From the NCBI GenBank assembly GCA_944380185.1, contig CALWGV010000001.1:1-35646 (forward strand): DNA of 35,646 bases. Reading direction: 5' to 3'. Below the pieces are notes generated by a model, which did no database searches, was not told the origin of the DNA, and worked only from the letters and a program-made list of their open reading frames with translations. Each line of letters starts with the position of its first letter. Within the stretch, counting starts at the first letter, position 1. Source of the DNA: an uncultured Lachnospiraceae bacterium. GTDB lineage: Bacteria; Bacillota; Clostridia; Lachnospirales; Lachnospiraceae. Positions 15,954 to 23,761 of this stretch are shown here, one piece after another. The translations under genes and the position numbers were made by a program.

Positions 15954-16838
15954 TCAATAGGGTTCATCTGTGAAGCTGACGGCAGAATTTAAGGAAAATT
16001 GGGAGCCGTCGTAGTCTATCGTTCCTTCCAGAAAGCTCAGATACAGGCCATCTTCATCACAGGCACCGTATTCGGCGAAGATCAGACTTCCTTCCACGGT
16101 GTACTGAACGTAGTCAAACAGCCTGTAGTCCTGGTCCATTCCAATCTCGGCAAAGTGAGCGTCGAAAAGTGCACGCATATTTTGCTCATATGCAGCATCC
16201 TGCGTATAAATAGGTACCACGGTCATGCTGTCCAGATCGATGATCTGAAGATCTTCGATATCTATACCGCTGCCGGTTTCCACAGGCATGACCATGACCA
16301 GCTGATTTCCGCCGCTGCCCATAAAATCTCCGGTATATAGACTGAGAAACAGATATTCCACATTGAAGCGGCAGGTGAAGGGGAGTTCCAGCATGCGATT
16401 GTCATAGAATAACTTTGCCTCGCTCCCGTCCTCTTTGGCGAGAAGTGCCAGCCCATTGTAGGAGAGCATCAGATAATCTTCCCCCCCGTAGGCAGCCTGG
16501 CAGATGGAGTAATCGCCAAACAGCTGTGTTTCGTTGCAAGTAAAAAAGTCGTAGTCCCCGATCTGTCCGTCATGACTGACCACGGTGATTTCGGAAGCTT
16601 CGATCATGGATTCCATATCTACTGTTTCTTCTGGTTCGGTAAAAGTAGCTGCCGTTTCCAGGGAGACGGCAGTTGTCTCGACGGCAGCGATGGGAGGTGT
16701 TTCCACAGGCAGTTCCTCCGTGGCGGACTGAACCTGCGCGCAGGCAGTAAGAAGGGAGGCTGCACAGACAGCGGCAGCCCCCGTGAGGATTACTTTTTTG
16801 GAATTTACTTTGGAATTTATCGAAAACATTTTCATCAT
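15954..16838 (-). CDS. Lipoprotein of unknown function
   Basis: The 294-residue protein has a signal peptide with lipobox LLTAC (Cys33) and a Thr/Glu/Val-rich linker to about residue 75. A beta-rich globular region follows (DYDFFTCNETQLFGDYS, YDNRMLELPFTC, LFLSLYTGDFMGSGGNQLV). The aspartate-rich DFMGSGGNQLV segment resembles a calcium-binding or FG-GAP-like loop, which is a guess. I do not recognise the family. AAAAGGGG lies about 6 nt before the ATG at 16838. It is transcribed alone from a promoter about 190 nt upstream and ends near the DUF1622 promoter region. Confidence 0.75.
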   Translation of the reverse strand: MMKMFSINSKVNSKKVILTGAAAVCAASLLTACAQVQSATEELPVETPPIAAVETTAVSLETAATFTEPEETVDMESMIEASEITVVSHDGQIGDYDFFTCNETQLFGDYSICQAAYGGEDYLMLSYNGLALLAKEDGSEAKLFYDNRMLELPFTCRFNVEYLFLSLYTGDFMGSGGNQLVMVMPVETGSGIDIEDLQIIDLDSMTVVPIYTQDAAYEQNMRALFDAHFAEIGMDQDYRLFDYVQYTVEGSLIFAEYGACDEDGLYLSFLEGTIDYDGSQFSLNSAVSFTDEPY

Positions 16839-17032
16839 GTCGGGCCCCTTTTATTGAATTTCTTTAGTGACGGCGGAAGGCCTGAACAGGATGACAATAT
16901 ATGACAAGACAGCTCTGCGGCGCCGCGTGGTGCGGCGGGCAGATCCTGCAATAGAGAGTTTTTATGGTCATGTATCTATAAAAAATGCAAAAATGCACTG
17001 GAAATCCTTCCGCTTCACTCATTTACATTATA

Positions 17033-17061
17033 ATTATAAAGAAGAAAGCGGGGCAAGACAA
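17033..17061 (-). promoter_or_regulatory. Sigma-A promoter of the unknown lipoprotein
   Basis: On the - strand, TTGTCT (17056-17061), a 17-bp spacer and a perfect TATAAT (17033-17038), giving a leader of about 190 nt. Confidence 0.6.
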
Positions 17062-17156
17062 GGAGAGATTGTTTACAATTATGTTAAGTTTTGGTGACGA
17101 ATCTTAAGAAATGACAATAAAATAGGGAATATATGGTAATCCTTGAAAAGCGAAGG

Positions 17157-17185
17157 GTGACAGAGCCGGAAAAGTGTGGTAAGAT
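17157..17185 (+). promoter_or_regulatory. Sigma-A promoter of the nitroreductase gene
   Basis: GTGACA (17157-17162), a 17-bp spacer ending in TGTGG, and TAAGAT (17180-17185). Confidence 0.55.
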
Positions 17186-17259
17186 AAATCTATCTTTGAG
17201 ATTTACAGCGAGATAGTTAAGGAATGGAAGAACAGGAAAAGAATAGGAGGACGCAGGAA

Positions 17260-17778
17260 ATGAATGAAGTAATGCAGGCTATTTTGAATCGCAGAAGCAT
17301 ACGGGCCTTTACCGGCCAGCATATTGAAAGGGAAGAGCTCCAACAGATTATCGATGCGGCCGTCTATGCTCCCAGCGCAAAGAATGGGCAGAGCTGGCAT
17401 TTCACTGTGGTGAGAAACAGGGAAAAGATCGAAGAGCTGTCAGCCGCCGTGGGTGCTGCGCTGGAGAGAGACGGTTACAATATGTACAGCCCGGATACGA
17501 TCATTTTAGTCGGAGCAGATCGCGATAATCCTCATGGTCAGCTGGATACGGGCTGCGCGATGGAGAATATTTTTCTGGCAGCCTATTCTTTGGGTATAGG
17601 CTCTGTCTGGATTAATCAGCTAAAGGGCATATGCGATGAGCCGGAGATTCGCGCGGTGCTGACGAAGCTTGGCATGCCGGAGAACGAACTGGTATGGGGC
17701 GTGGCAGCTTTAGGCTATCCGGCCAAGGAGACGCCTGTCAAGCCGCGCAGAGAAGGCACGGTAAATATTGTGGAGTAA
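17260..17778 (+). CDS. Nitroreductase family protein
   Basis: The 172-residue FMN enzyme starts with AILNRRSIRAFTGQHIE, where the RRSIR arginines contact the FMN phosphate. It has the YAPSAKNGQSWHF active-site loop and the C-terminal WGVAALGYPAKETPVKPRR flavin-binding strand. Such enzymes reduce nitro compounds, quinones or other acceptors with NAD(P)H; the physiological substrate is unknown. The ATG at 17260 has AGGAGG 9 nt upstream; an earlier in-frame ATG at 17224 is too close to its purine tract. The glycosyltransferase gene starts 32 nt further on. Confidence 0.92.
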   Translation: MNEVMQAILNRRSIRAFTGQHIEREELQQIIDAAVYAPSAKNGQSWHFTVVRNREKIEELSAAVGAALERDGYNMYSPDTIILVGADRDNPHGQLDTGCAMENIFLAAYSLGIGSVWINQLKGICDEPEIRAVLTKLGMPENELVWGVAALGYPAKETPVKPRREGTVNIVE

Positions 17779-17810
17779 AAATGCAGGGGGATGCAGCAGG
17801 GAAAGAGCGT

Positions 17811-19136
17811 ATGAAGGAAAAATTGAATGTGGGTCTGCTGAATGACTCTTTTCCGCCGGTGATCGACGGAGTGGCGAATGCAGTGCTCAATTATGCCCGG
17901 ATCATTGAAGCTGAGTATGGGCATGCAGTAGTGGCCACTCCCTACTACCCGGATGCGGTGGATCATTATCCTTTTCCGGTGATTCGCTATCGAAGTGTAG
18001 ACACCACAAAGTTAGTAGGTTACCGCACAGGATATCCTTTCAGCGCCTCGGCTATGAAACAGCTGGAGGAAGAGAAGCTGGATATTATTCACAGCCACTG
18101 TCCGATTATGTCCACTTTTCTGGCCAGGACTCTGCGCAAGACGGTGGAGGCGCCTATTGTGCTGACATATCATACCAAGTTTGATGTCGATATAGCCAGG
18201 GATATTCGCCCGGCAATTCTGCAGACTGCGGCCATTAAGCTGCTGGTGAAAAATATTGAGGCCTGCGATGAAATTTGGGTGGTCAGCAGAGGTGCCGGCG
18301 AAAATCTGAAAAGTCTGGGTTACCAGGGGGATTACCTGGTAATGGAAAACGGCGTGGATTTTCCGCGGGGCAGAGTAGGGGCAGAGGCATGTCTGGAAGT
18401 CAGCCGTGCCTGTCACATCCCGGCGGGAGCCTTTGTTTTTCTGTTTGTGGGCAGACTGATGTGGTATAAGGGGATCCGCTTGATTCTGGATGCCTTGAGC
18501 CGCCTGAAAAAACAGGGGCGTTCCTTTGTGATGCTTTTTGTGGGCGACGGCATGGACCGGCGGGAAATAGAAGAGTATGCGGAGCAGCTGGGTCTTTGGC
18601 AGGATTGTGTCTTTACGGGGGCCGTGCGTGACAGAGAAAAACTGCGGGCCTATTTTTGTCGGGCAGATCTGTTTTTGTTTCCTTCTACTTTTGATACCAA
18701 TGGAATCGTGGTCAGAGAGGCGGCGGCCTGCGGTCTGGCCAGCGTGCTGATTCGGAACAGCTGCGCAGCGGAGGGCGTCACGGACGGCAGAAACGGCTAT
18801 CTGATTGAAGAGGATGTCCGGGCGATGGCCTCCTGTCTGACGGCCCGCATGGATGATCCGGAGGGAACCAGGCAGGCGGGACAGCACGCTATGGAGGAGA
18901 TTTATCTGTCCTGGGAGGAATCGGTGCGTCGGGCTTATGAGCGCTATCATGTGGTGCTAGAGCGGTGCAAAAGCGACGGCTGGGCAGAATGGGAGAGAGG
19001 CCGTGACGAAGTCTTTGAGGTTATCTCCGACGGCATTGATCTGCTCAACAAGATCCGGCGTGCCAATACAGAAATAAAAAACAAAGGGAGTTCGCTGTAC
19101 GACCGGCTGTGGGACAGCTGGGAGCGCTATCGATGA
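17811..19136 (+). CDS. GT4-family glycosyltransferase, likely glycolipid synthase
   Basis: The 441-residue protein has the GT-B fold of family GT4. Its N-terminal domain starts VGLLNDSFPPVIDGVANA with the acceptor glycine loop, and HSHCPIMSTFLART follows. The C-terminal nucleotide-sugar domain has FLFVGRLMWYKGI and FPSTFDTNGIVVREAAACG. In the last block the first Glu of the E-x7-E motif is Asp, as seen in several Firmicutes relatives. Closest in style are diacylglycerol glucosyltransferases, which make membrane glycolipids. The acceptor is inferred. The ATG at 17811 has AGGGAAAGAG upstream; an ATG at 17781 with GGAG would add ten residues. It is co-transcribed with the nitroreductase. Confidence 0.88.
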   Translation: MKEKLNVGLLNDSFPPVIDGVANAVLNYARIIEAEYGHAVVATPYYPDAVDHYPFPVIRYRSVDTTKLVGYRTGYPFSASAMKQLEEEKLDIIHSHCPIMSTFLARTLRKTVEAPIVLTYHTKFDVDIARDIRPAILQTAAIKLLVKNIEACDEIWVVSRGAGENLKSLGYQGDYLVMENGVDFPRGRVGAEACLEVSRACHIPAGAFVFLFVGRLMWYKGIRLILDALSRLKKQGRSFVMLFVGDGMDRREIEEYAEQLGLWQDCVFTGAVRDREKLRAYFCRADLFLFPSTFDTNGIVVREAAACGLASVLIRNSCAAEGVTDGRNGYLIEEDVRAMASCLTARMDDPEGTRQAGQHAMEEIYLSWEESVRRAYERYHVVLERCKSDGWAEWERGRDEVFEVISDGIDLLNKIRRANTEIKNKGSSLYDRLWDSWERYR

Positions 19137-19178
19137 CCATCCGTATCGGTAAAGAAAGGATTTATTGCCATATGTTCA

Positions 19179-19236
19179 GACTGCCGCAGGCTCACAGCAT
19201 AGAAATGGACTGCGGCAGTCGTCCGTCTTTTTCATT
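19179..19236 (+). terminator. Terminator after the glycosyltransferase
   Basis: A perfect 11-bp stem, GACTGCCGCAG / CTGCGGCAGTC (19179-19189 and 19210-19220), with a 20-nt loop, then T-rich sequence. Confidence 0.75.
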
Positions 19237-19282
19237 CTTTTTCATTTCAAAATAAACAGGAATAAACAGTTGCGTTCTGCAC

Positions 19283-19311
19283 TTGTTTCACTTTTTATTC
19301 ACCGATAAAAT
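19283..19311 (+). promoter_or_regulatory. Sigma-A promoter of the prepilin peptidase gene
   Basis: TTGTTT (19283-19288), a 17-bp spacer and TAAAAT (19306-19311), 33 nt before the start codon. Confidence 0.55.
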
Positions 19312-19343
19312 TTTGGAAAAACAAAAAACGGACAGGAGAAAAT

Positions 19344-19811
19344 ATGCCGGGTAAAATTTTGCTGAGGGCGTTTTTTGCCCTGGGCTTTTTGTGCGTTCTC
19401 GCGGCAGCCGCCCGTGAAGACAGGCAAAAAGGCCGGATAGAAAATTATTATATCGGGAGTGTTTTGGCCCTGGGATTTTTAGCCTGTGTGATGGGAATAT
19501 CTCCCGGTCTGGGAGCGCGGGTGGAAGGGCTGTGGGCTGCCGGGCTTCCTCTCTGTGCGGCGGCAGTTATCTGGCCGGGGTCTCTTGGCGGAGGAGATGT
19601 AAAGCTGTCGGCGGCCTGCGGTTTCTTTTTGGGGCTGCGGGGCGGGCCTGTTTTTCTCGCGGCGACTTTCGGTGCGGCGGGAATCTGGGGCGGTTTGCTT
19701 TTTTTGACCGGCAGAAAGGAACGCGGCGAAAGACTGCCGCTGGGACCGTTTTTCGTCATCGGGGCGGCAGCGGCACTGGGAAGAGAATTTTTTGGTCCGG
19801 CTTTTTGTTAA
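19344..19811 (+). CDS. Minimal prepilin peptidase (A24 aspartic peptidase)
   Basis: The 155-residue polytopic membrane protein has the two catalytic aspartates of A24 peptidases: Asp26 in AREDRQKGRI and Asp85 in the GGGDVKL motif. It lacks the N-terminal methyltransferase domain of full PilD, so it resembles CpaA/TadV or ComC cores. It would cleave leader peptides of type IV pilin-like proteins at the inner face of the membrane. No pilin or secretion ATPase lies nearby. GACAGGAGAAA precedes the ATG. It is flanked by a terminator and promoters, so it is probably monocistronic. Confidence 0.85.
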   Translation: MPGKILLRAFFALGFLCVLAAAAREDRQKGRIENYYIGSVLALGFLACVMGISPGLGARVEGLWAAGLPLCAAAVIWPGSLGGGDVKLSAACGFFLGLRGGPVFLAATFGAAGIWGGLLFLTGRKERGERLPLGPFFVIGAAAALGREFFGPAFC

Positions 19812-19858
19812 GAGAATATAAGAAAAATCTAAAGTTTACAGAAACGATCCGAAACACA

Positions 19859-19887
19859 TTGCAAAATGGATGGAATATCGCTACAAT
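19859..19887 (+). promoter_or_regulatory. Sigma-A promoter of the patatin gene
   Basis: TTGCAA (19859-19864), a 17-bp spacer and TACAAT (19882-19887). Confidence 0.65.
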
Positions 19888-19971
19888 AGCAGACAAAAGA
19901 AACAAGGAAAACCGGACAGGTAAGAATACAGGGCGGTGCCTGGTACAAATAAAAAAGGAAGAGCGGGATTT

Positions 19972-21171
19972 ATGGAACGACAGATGGACTTGTCAAAAGA
20001 ATATGGATTGGTCCTGGAGGGCGGAGGAGCAAAGGGAGCCTATCAGATCGGAGCCTGGCAGGCTCTGCGGGAAGAAGGCGTAAAGATCAGAGGAATTTCC
20101 GGTGTCTCAGTAGGTGCGCTCAACGGCGCACTGATCTGCATGGATGATCCGGACAAGGCGCGGGAGATTTGGGAAAATATTTCCTATTCACAAGTGATGG
20201 ATGTGGACGATGCCAAGATGGATTCCATTGTCCGGGGGGATTTGAAAAATATCAACCTCAATGAGGTGGTGCAGGACGGACTGAAGCTGATTCGGGAGAA
20301 GGGGATGGATGTGACCCCGCTGAAAAATCTGATTGCCCGGGTGTGCGACGAGGAGGTTATTCGGAATTCGCCCATTGATTTGTATATTGTAACGTATTCC
20401 TTGTCGGACCATCAGCTGCTGGATATCAATGTGAAGGATGTGCCGGATGGGCTGATCGGAGACATGCTCTTGGCCAGCGCCTATCTGCCTACGTTTAAAA
20501 GGGAACCTTTGCACGGCAAAAGATATATAGATGGAGGTGTTCAGGACAGGGTTCCTTTGGACTCTCTGATAAAAAGGGGATATCATGATATCATTGTACT
20601 GCGGATATATGGCTTCGGCGTGGAGAAGAGAATCAAGATTCCGGAGGATGTGCAGGTGACAGATATTGCACCCCGCAAGAATCTGGGAGGAGTGCTGGAG
20701 TTTGACAGTGCCCGCAGCCGCCGCAACATGAAGCTGGGATATTATGATGCGAAGAGGGTGATCTACGGTCTGGCCGGCAGTGAGTACTACCTGGACATGA
20801 AGCTCTCGGAAGAGGCGGCCTATGAGCGGCTGATCAATATGGCGATCCGCTATGACAGATGGGCGGAGAATAATCCCGAGAAGGCAGCGGAAATGCCGGC
20901 GTCTCTGCGCCAGGATGAGGAGACGGTATCCCGTCTGCGCCGGGTCAACGAGGTAATCCTGCCGGGGGCAGGCAGACGGCTGTGCCATACCAAAGATTGG
21001 ACCTACAGCGGGCTGTATATCGCGCTGCTGGAGCAGACTGCCATTGCTCTGCGGATTTCGCGCTACCGAATCTACACGGAGGAGGAGCTTTTGCATAAGA
21101 TAAAGGTGAAGAAGGAGAGCTATGAGGATACGGAGCGAGTGCTGCCGATATGGGCTTTTTTCTTTGAATAA
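19972..21171 (+). CDS. Patatin-like phospholipase
   Basis: The 399-residue protein has the full catalytic set of bacterial patatins. The oxyanion loop is EGGGAKGAYQIG at 16-27. The nucleophile elbow GVSVG contains Ser46, and the catalytic Asp187 lies in YIDGGVQDRVP. Such proteins hydrolyse acyl ester bonds of membrane lipids. There is no signal peptide, so it is likely cytoplasmic or membrane-associated. The C-terminal 150 residues (from about RRNMKLGYYDAKRV) are a helical extension common in Clostridia. The ATG at 19972 follows GGAAGAGCGGGA; an ATG four codons later is less well placed. It has its own promoter. Confidence 0.92.
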   Translation: MERQMDLSKEYGLVLEGGGAKGAYQIGAWQALREEGVKIRGISGVSVGALNGALICMDDPDKAREIWENISYSQVMDVDDAKMDSIVRGDLKNINLNEVVQDGLKLIREKGMDVTPLKNLIARVCDEEVIRNSPIDLYIVTYSLSDHQLLDINVKDVPDGLIGDMLLASAYLPTFKREPLHGKRYIDGGVQDRVPLDSLIKRGYHDIIVLRIYGFGVEKRIKIPEDVQVTDIAPRKNLGGVLEFDSARSRRNMKLGYYDAKRVIYGLAGSEYYLDMKLSEEAAYERLINMAIRYDRWAENNPEKAAEMPASLRQDEETVSRLRRVNEVILPGAGRRLCHTKDWTYSGLYIALLEQTAIALRISRYRIYTEEELLHKIKVKKESYEDTERVLPIWAFFFE

Positions 21172-21177
21172 AATCGC

Positions 21178-21206
21178 TTGCTTTTTTACCGTGCAGGCCT
21201 TACAAT
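21178..21206 (+). promoter_or_regulatory. Sigma-A promoter of the small unknown gene
   Basis: TTGCTT (21178-21183), a 17-bp spacer and TACAAT (21201-21206). Confidence 0.7.
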
Positions 21207-21238
21207 AAAGAACATGTGCAATGCAGGAGGGGTTTGTG

Positions 21239-21481
21239 GTGAAATACAGATTTGAAATCGAAGAATTTACGACCAAAAAAAAACTGCCCCGGGATGAACG
21301 GTACGATATCACGCAGTACATCACCTCGGTGGAGATAGAGGCGGAGGATGTAAAGAAGGCATTCCGTCGGCTTGCCGATCAGACCAACGGGCGCCTGGCT
21401 CGCGGCGCGGAAGGTGCGCAGGCGGTGATCACGCTGCCGGACTATGATAATTGCCGTCTGGTGCTGAGAGCAGTCAATTAA
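21239..21481 (+). CDS. Small unknown protein of about 80 residues
   Basis: I do not recognise the family. The start is taken as GTG at 21239 (MKYRFEIEEF), because AGGAGG at 21225-21230 is 8 nt upstream. An ATG at 21221 overlaps that site and is unlikely. The protein is charged and soluble, with alternating beta and helix propensity (KYRFEIEEF, VEIEAEDVKKAFRRLADQ, AVITLPDYDNCRLVLRAV). It has no signal, metal or nucleotide motif. It has a good promoter of its own and shares a two-way terminator with aroB, so it looks like a real gene. Confidence 0.65.
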   Translation: MKYRFEIEEFTTKKKLPRDERYDITQYITSVEIEAEDVKKAFRRLADQTNGRLARGAEGAQAVITLPDYDNCRLVLRAVN

Positions 21482-21560
21482 TCGAGTTGAAAGCTTCGGA
21501 TAGTGATTGTGCGTCTTTGAGAAGATAAAACAGGTCATAAAATATGCATGTAAATTTATA

Positions 21561-21610
21561 AAAAAGGATGGCCGATGGGAAAGTGATTTTTCCTCTCGGA
21601 CATCCTTTTT
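21561..21610. terminator. Bidirectional terminator between the small gene and aroB
   Basis: AAAAAGGATG (21561-21570) pairs with CATCCTTTTT (21601-21610). An inner CCGA/TCGG stem lies between them. A/T runs on both sides serve both strands. Confidence 0.8.
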
Positions 21611-21621
21611 CTCTTGTTCTG

Positions 21622-22734
21622 TTATTTGGCTGCATCCGTGTCAATGGCTGTACCTGATTTGCTGAAGAAAGCTTCCAGCTGATCGATATCCATTTTCTGC
21701 AGATAAGTGTCGCCGATCTGCCGGGGAATGACCAGATTGATAGTGTGGCCGGAGCGCTTTTTGTCCCGCCGGATGACTTCGCACAGTTCCTGCGCCGAAT
21801 AGGGGCAGGAGACAGGCAGGTCATAGGCGCCAAGAGCCGCTGCAATATCGTCAGAGCAGTCTGAGGGGGAAAAGCCGGCCGCGTAGGCGCATTTTGCGAT
21901 GGCCACCATACCGACTCCCACAGCGTTTCCGTGGCTGACGGCGTAATGACTCAGCCTTTCCACAGCGTGCCCTATGGTATGCCCCAGATTCAGCAGCTGC
22001 CTGCTGCCGGTGTCATACTCATCCTTTTTAACCAGATCTCTCTTGATGGAGACGCATCTCTGGATAATGAAATCCAGATGCCGGCGAGCTTCCCCTTTCT
22101 TAACCAGCGCAAACAGCTCGGGATCACAGAGTACACCGTACTTGATGACTTCAGCCATACCGCAGGAAAATTCGCTGTCCGGCAGGGTGTCCAGGGTACG
22201 GATATCGCACAGGACCAGGCGAGGCTGGTAAAAGGTGCCGGCCAGATTTTTGCCGGCGTTCAAATCCACGGCTGTCTTGCCGCCCACAGAGGAATCTACT
22301 GCGGCGAGAAGAGAGGTGGGAATTTGAATATAGGGTATGCCTCTTAAATAGATGGAAGCGGCAAAACCGGCCATGTCTCCGGTGACTCCTCCGCCTAAGG
22401 CTATAATCAGATCGGAGCGGGTGACGCCTTGTTCAGCCATAAACTCCAGCAATTCAAAGAGAGTGGAGGCATTTTTGGAATCTTCGCCGTGGGGAAAGGT
22501 CCACAGGAGAGTAGCGACTCCTTCTTTTTCGAGAGAATCCGCTACGATCCGGGCGTAGAGCGGCGCCACATTGTCATCGGAGACAATGACTGCCGTGGCG
22601 GGCGAGACAACCCGGCAGACATAGCTGCCGGCATCTCGCAAAAGATTTTCTCCGACGATGACTTCATAGCTGTGTGAGGCGATTACAGTGATGCTCCTTG
22701 GATTTCTCGGATCTTTCTTGGTCGAATCTGTCAT
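21622..22734 (-). CDS. aroB: 3-dehydroquinate synthase
   Basis: This enzyme is the second step of the shikimate pathway and converts DAHP to 3-dehydroquinate, using NAD and zinc. The 370-residue protein shows the FPHGEDSKN substrate loop, the GGGVTGDMAGFAASIYLRGI dinucleotide block, QIPTSLLAAVDSSVGGKTAV, and the metal ligands in the LNLGHTIGHAVE histidine motif. The start MTDSTKKDPRN at 22734 lies 7 nt after the psuG stop, so it is translationally coupled to psuG. The ribosome binding site is weak (AAAGACAG). No other shikimate gene is present here. Its dependence on the pseudouridine operon is unusual. Confidence 0.95.
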   Translation of the reverse strand: MTDSTKKDPRNPRSITVIASHSYEVIVGENLLRDAGSYVCRVVSPATAVIVSDDNVAPLYARIVADSLEKEGVATLLWTFPHGEDSKNASTLFELLEFMAEQGVTRSDLIIALGGGVTGDMAGFAASIYLRGIPYIQIPTSLLAAVDSSVGGKTAVDLNAGKNLAGTFYQPRLVLCDIRTLDTLPDSEFSCGMAEVIKYGVLCDPELFALVKKGEARRHLDFIIQRCVSIKRDLVKKDEYDTGSRQLLNLGHTIGHAVERLSHYAVSHGNAVGVGMVAIAKCAYAAGFSPSDCSDDIAAALGAYDLPVSCPYSAQELCEVIRRDKKRSGHTINLVIPRQIGDTYLQKMDIDQLEAFFSKSGTAIDTDAAK

Positions 22735-22741
22735 ACTGTCT

Positions 22742-23662
22742 TTATTTGCACAGCTCGCAGGCGATCTGAGAGGCCAGCTTGGCGTTGTTGAATACCAGCT
22801 GAATATTGGCGTCCAGGCTGCTGCCGCCGGTGATCTCCTTGACCTTGGCGAGCAGGAAAGGAGTGGTCTCTTTTCCCTTGATGCCCTTGGCATTCATTTC
22901 TTCGATCGCTTCGTCTATGCATTTGTTGATATAGTCGTGATCCATGGAGTATTCTTCCGGGATGGGATTGGTCACCAGCATGCCGCCCTTCATATGCAGA
23001 TCCAGCTTAGCTTTCCAGGCAGCTGCGATCTCAGCGGGGGTGTCCAGCTCATAATCCACGGAGAAGCCGCTCTTTCTGGTATAGAAAGCGGGCAGTTCCT
23101 TGGTCTGATAGCCGATAACCGGCACGCCCTTGGTCTCCAGGTACTCTAAGGTGAGCCCCAAATCCAGGATGGCCTTGGCGCCGGCGCAGACAACCATTAC
23201 AGGAGTCATCGCCAGTTCTTCCAGATCGGCGGAGATATCCATGGTCACTTCGGCTCCTCTGTGGACGCCGCCGATTCCGCCGGTGGCGAAGATCTTGACG
23301 CCGGCCATGGCGGCGATCAGCATAGTGGTGGCTACCGTGGCGGCGCCATCTTCTTTTTTGGCAACCAGTACAGGTACGTCGCGGCGGCTGGCCTTGATCA
23401 CGGCGAGACCTTTTTTGCCCAGATAGTCAATCTCGTCCTTGGTAATGCCGACTTTCAGGCGGCCGCCCAGGATGGCGATGGTAGCCGGCACGGCTCCGTT
23501 TTCGCGGACGATATTCTCCACAGCCAATGCGGTTTCCACGTTCTGGGGATAGGGCATGCCGTGGGAGATGATGGTGGACTCCAGAGCGACTACCGGCTTG
23601 CCGGCGGCCAGAGCCTCTGCTACCTCAGGTGCTACGTCCAGATACTTGTTGAGCTGTTCCAT
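22742..23662 (-). CDS. psuG: Pseudouridine-5'-phosphate glycosidase
   Basis: This enzyme cleaves the C-C bond of pseudouridine 5'-phosphate to uracil and ribose 5-phosphate. The 306-residue length fits. The residues Glu28 (VALESTIISHG), Lys90 (VIKASRRDVP) and Lys163 (CAGAKAILD) keep the spacing of the catalytic Glu31, Lys93 and Lys166 that I recall for the E. coli enzyme, where the last forms the covalent intermediate. GGIGGVHRGAE is also typical. The ATG at 23662 has a strong AAGGAGG 7 nt upstream; the longer in-frame form is not supported. It is the second gene of psuK-psuG-aroB, 99 nt after psuK. Confidence 0.96.
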   Translation of the reverse strand: MEQLNKYLDVAPEVAEALAAGKPVVALESTIISHGMPYPQNVETALAVENIVRENGAVPATIAILGGRLKVGITKDEIDYLGKKGLAVIKASRRDVPVLVAKKEDGAATVATTMLIAAMAGVKIFATGGIGGVHRGAEVTMDISADLEELAMTPVMVVCAGAKAILDLGLTLEYLETKGVPVIGYQTKELPAFYTRKSGFSVDYELDTPAEIAAAWKAKLDLHMKGGMLVTNPIPEEYSMDHDYINKCIDEAIEEMNAKGIKGKETTPFLLAKVKEITGGSSLDANIQLVFNNAKLASQIACELCK

Positions 23663-23761
23663 TTTTTGTCCTCCTTGAAATAATGGATTGATAGATTGAT
23701 ATAGTTTCACAAAAAAGTGATAATAGTCTTTTATGAGAAATCTTCCGTCTGTTTCGGCGGC

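Larger units (their letters stand above)
16839..17259. other. Divergent intergenic region of 421 bp
   Basis: This region between the unknown lipoprotein and the nitroreductase holds a promoter for each. The part next to the lipoprotein has a GC-rich palindrome, GCGGCGCCGC, and the rest is AT-rich. The only open frame of any size (16867-17097) has no ribosome binding site and no family-like sequence. I see no RNA gene in it. Confidence 0.6.

Noticed and set aside
16867-17097. A 76-codon frame in the lipoprotein-nitroreductase gap
   Set aside because: It has no ribosome binding site, crosses a GC-rich palindrome and a promoter on the other strand, and resembles no family.
17066-17110. Eight-residue frame after an AAGGAGAG sequence (MLSFGDES)
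   Set aside because: The spacing from the purine tract to the ATG is too long and the peptide is too short to support; it is probably chance in AT-rich DNA.
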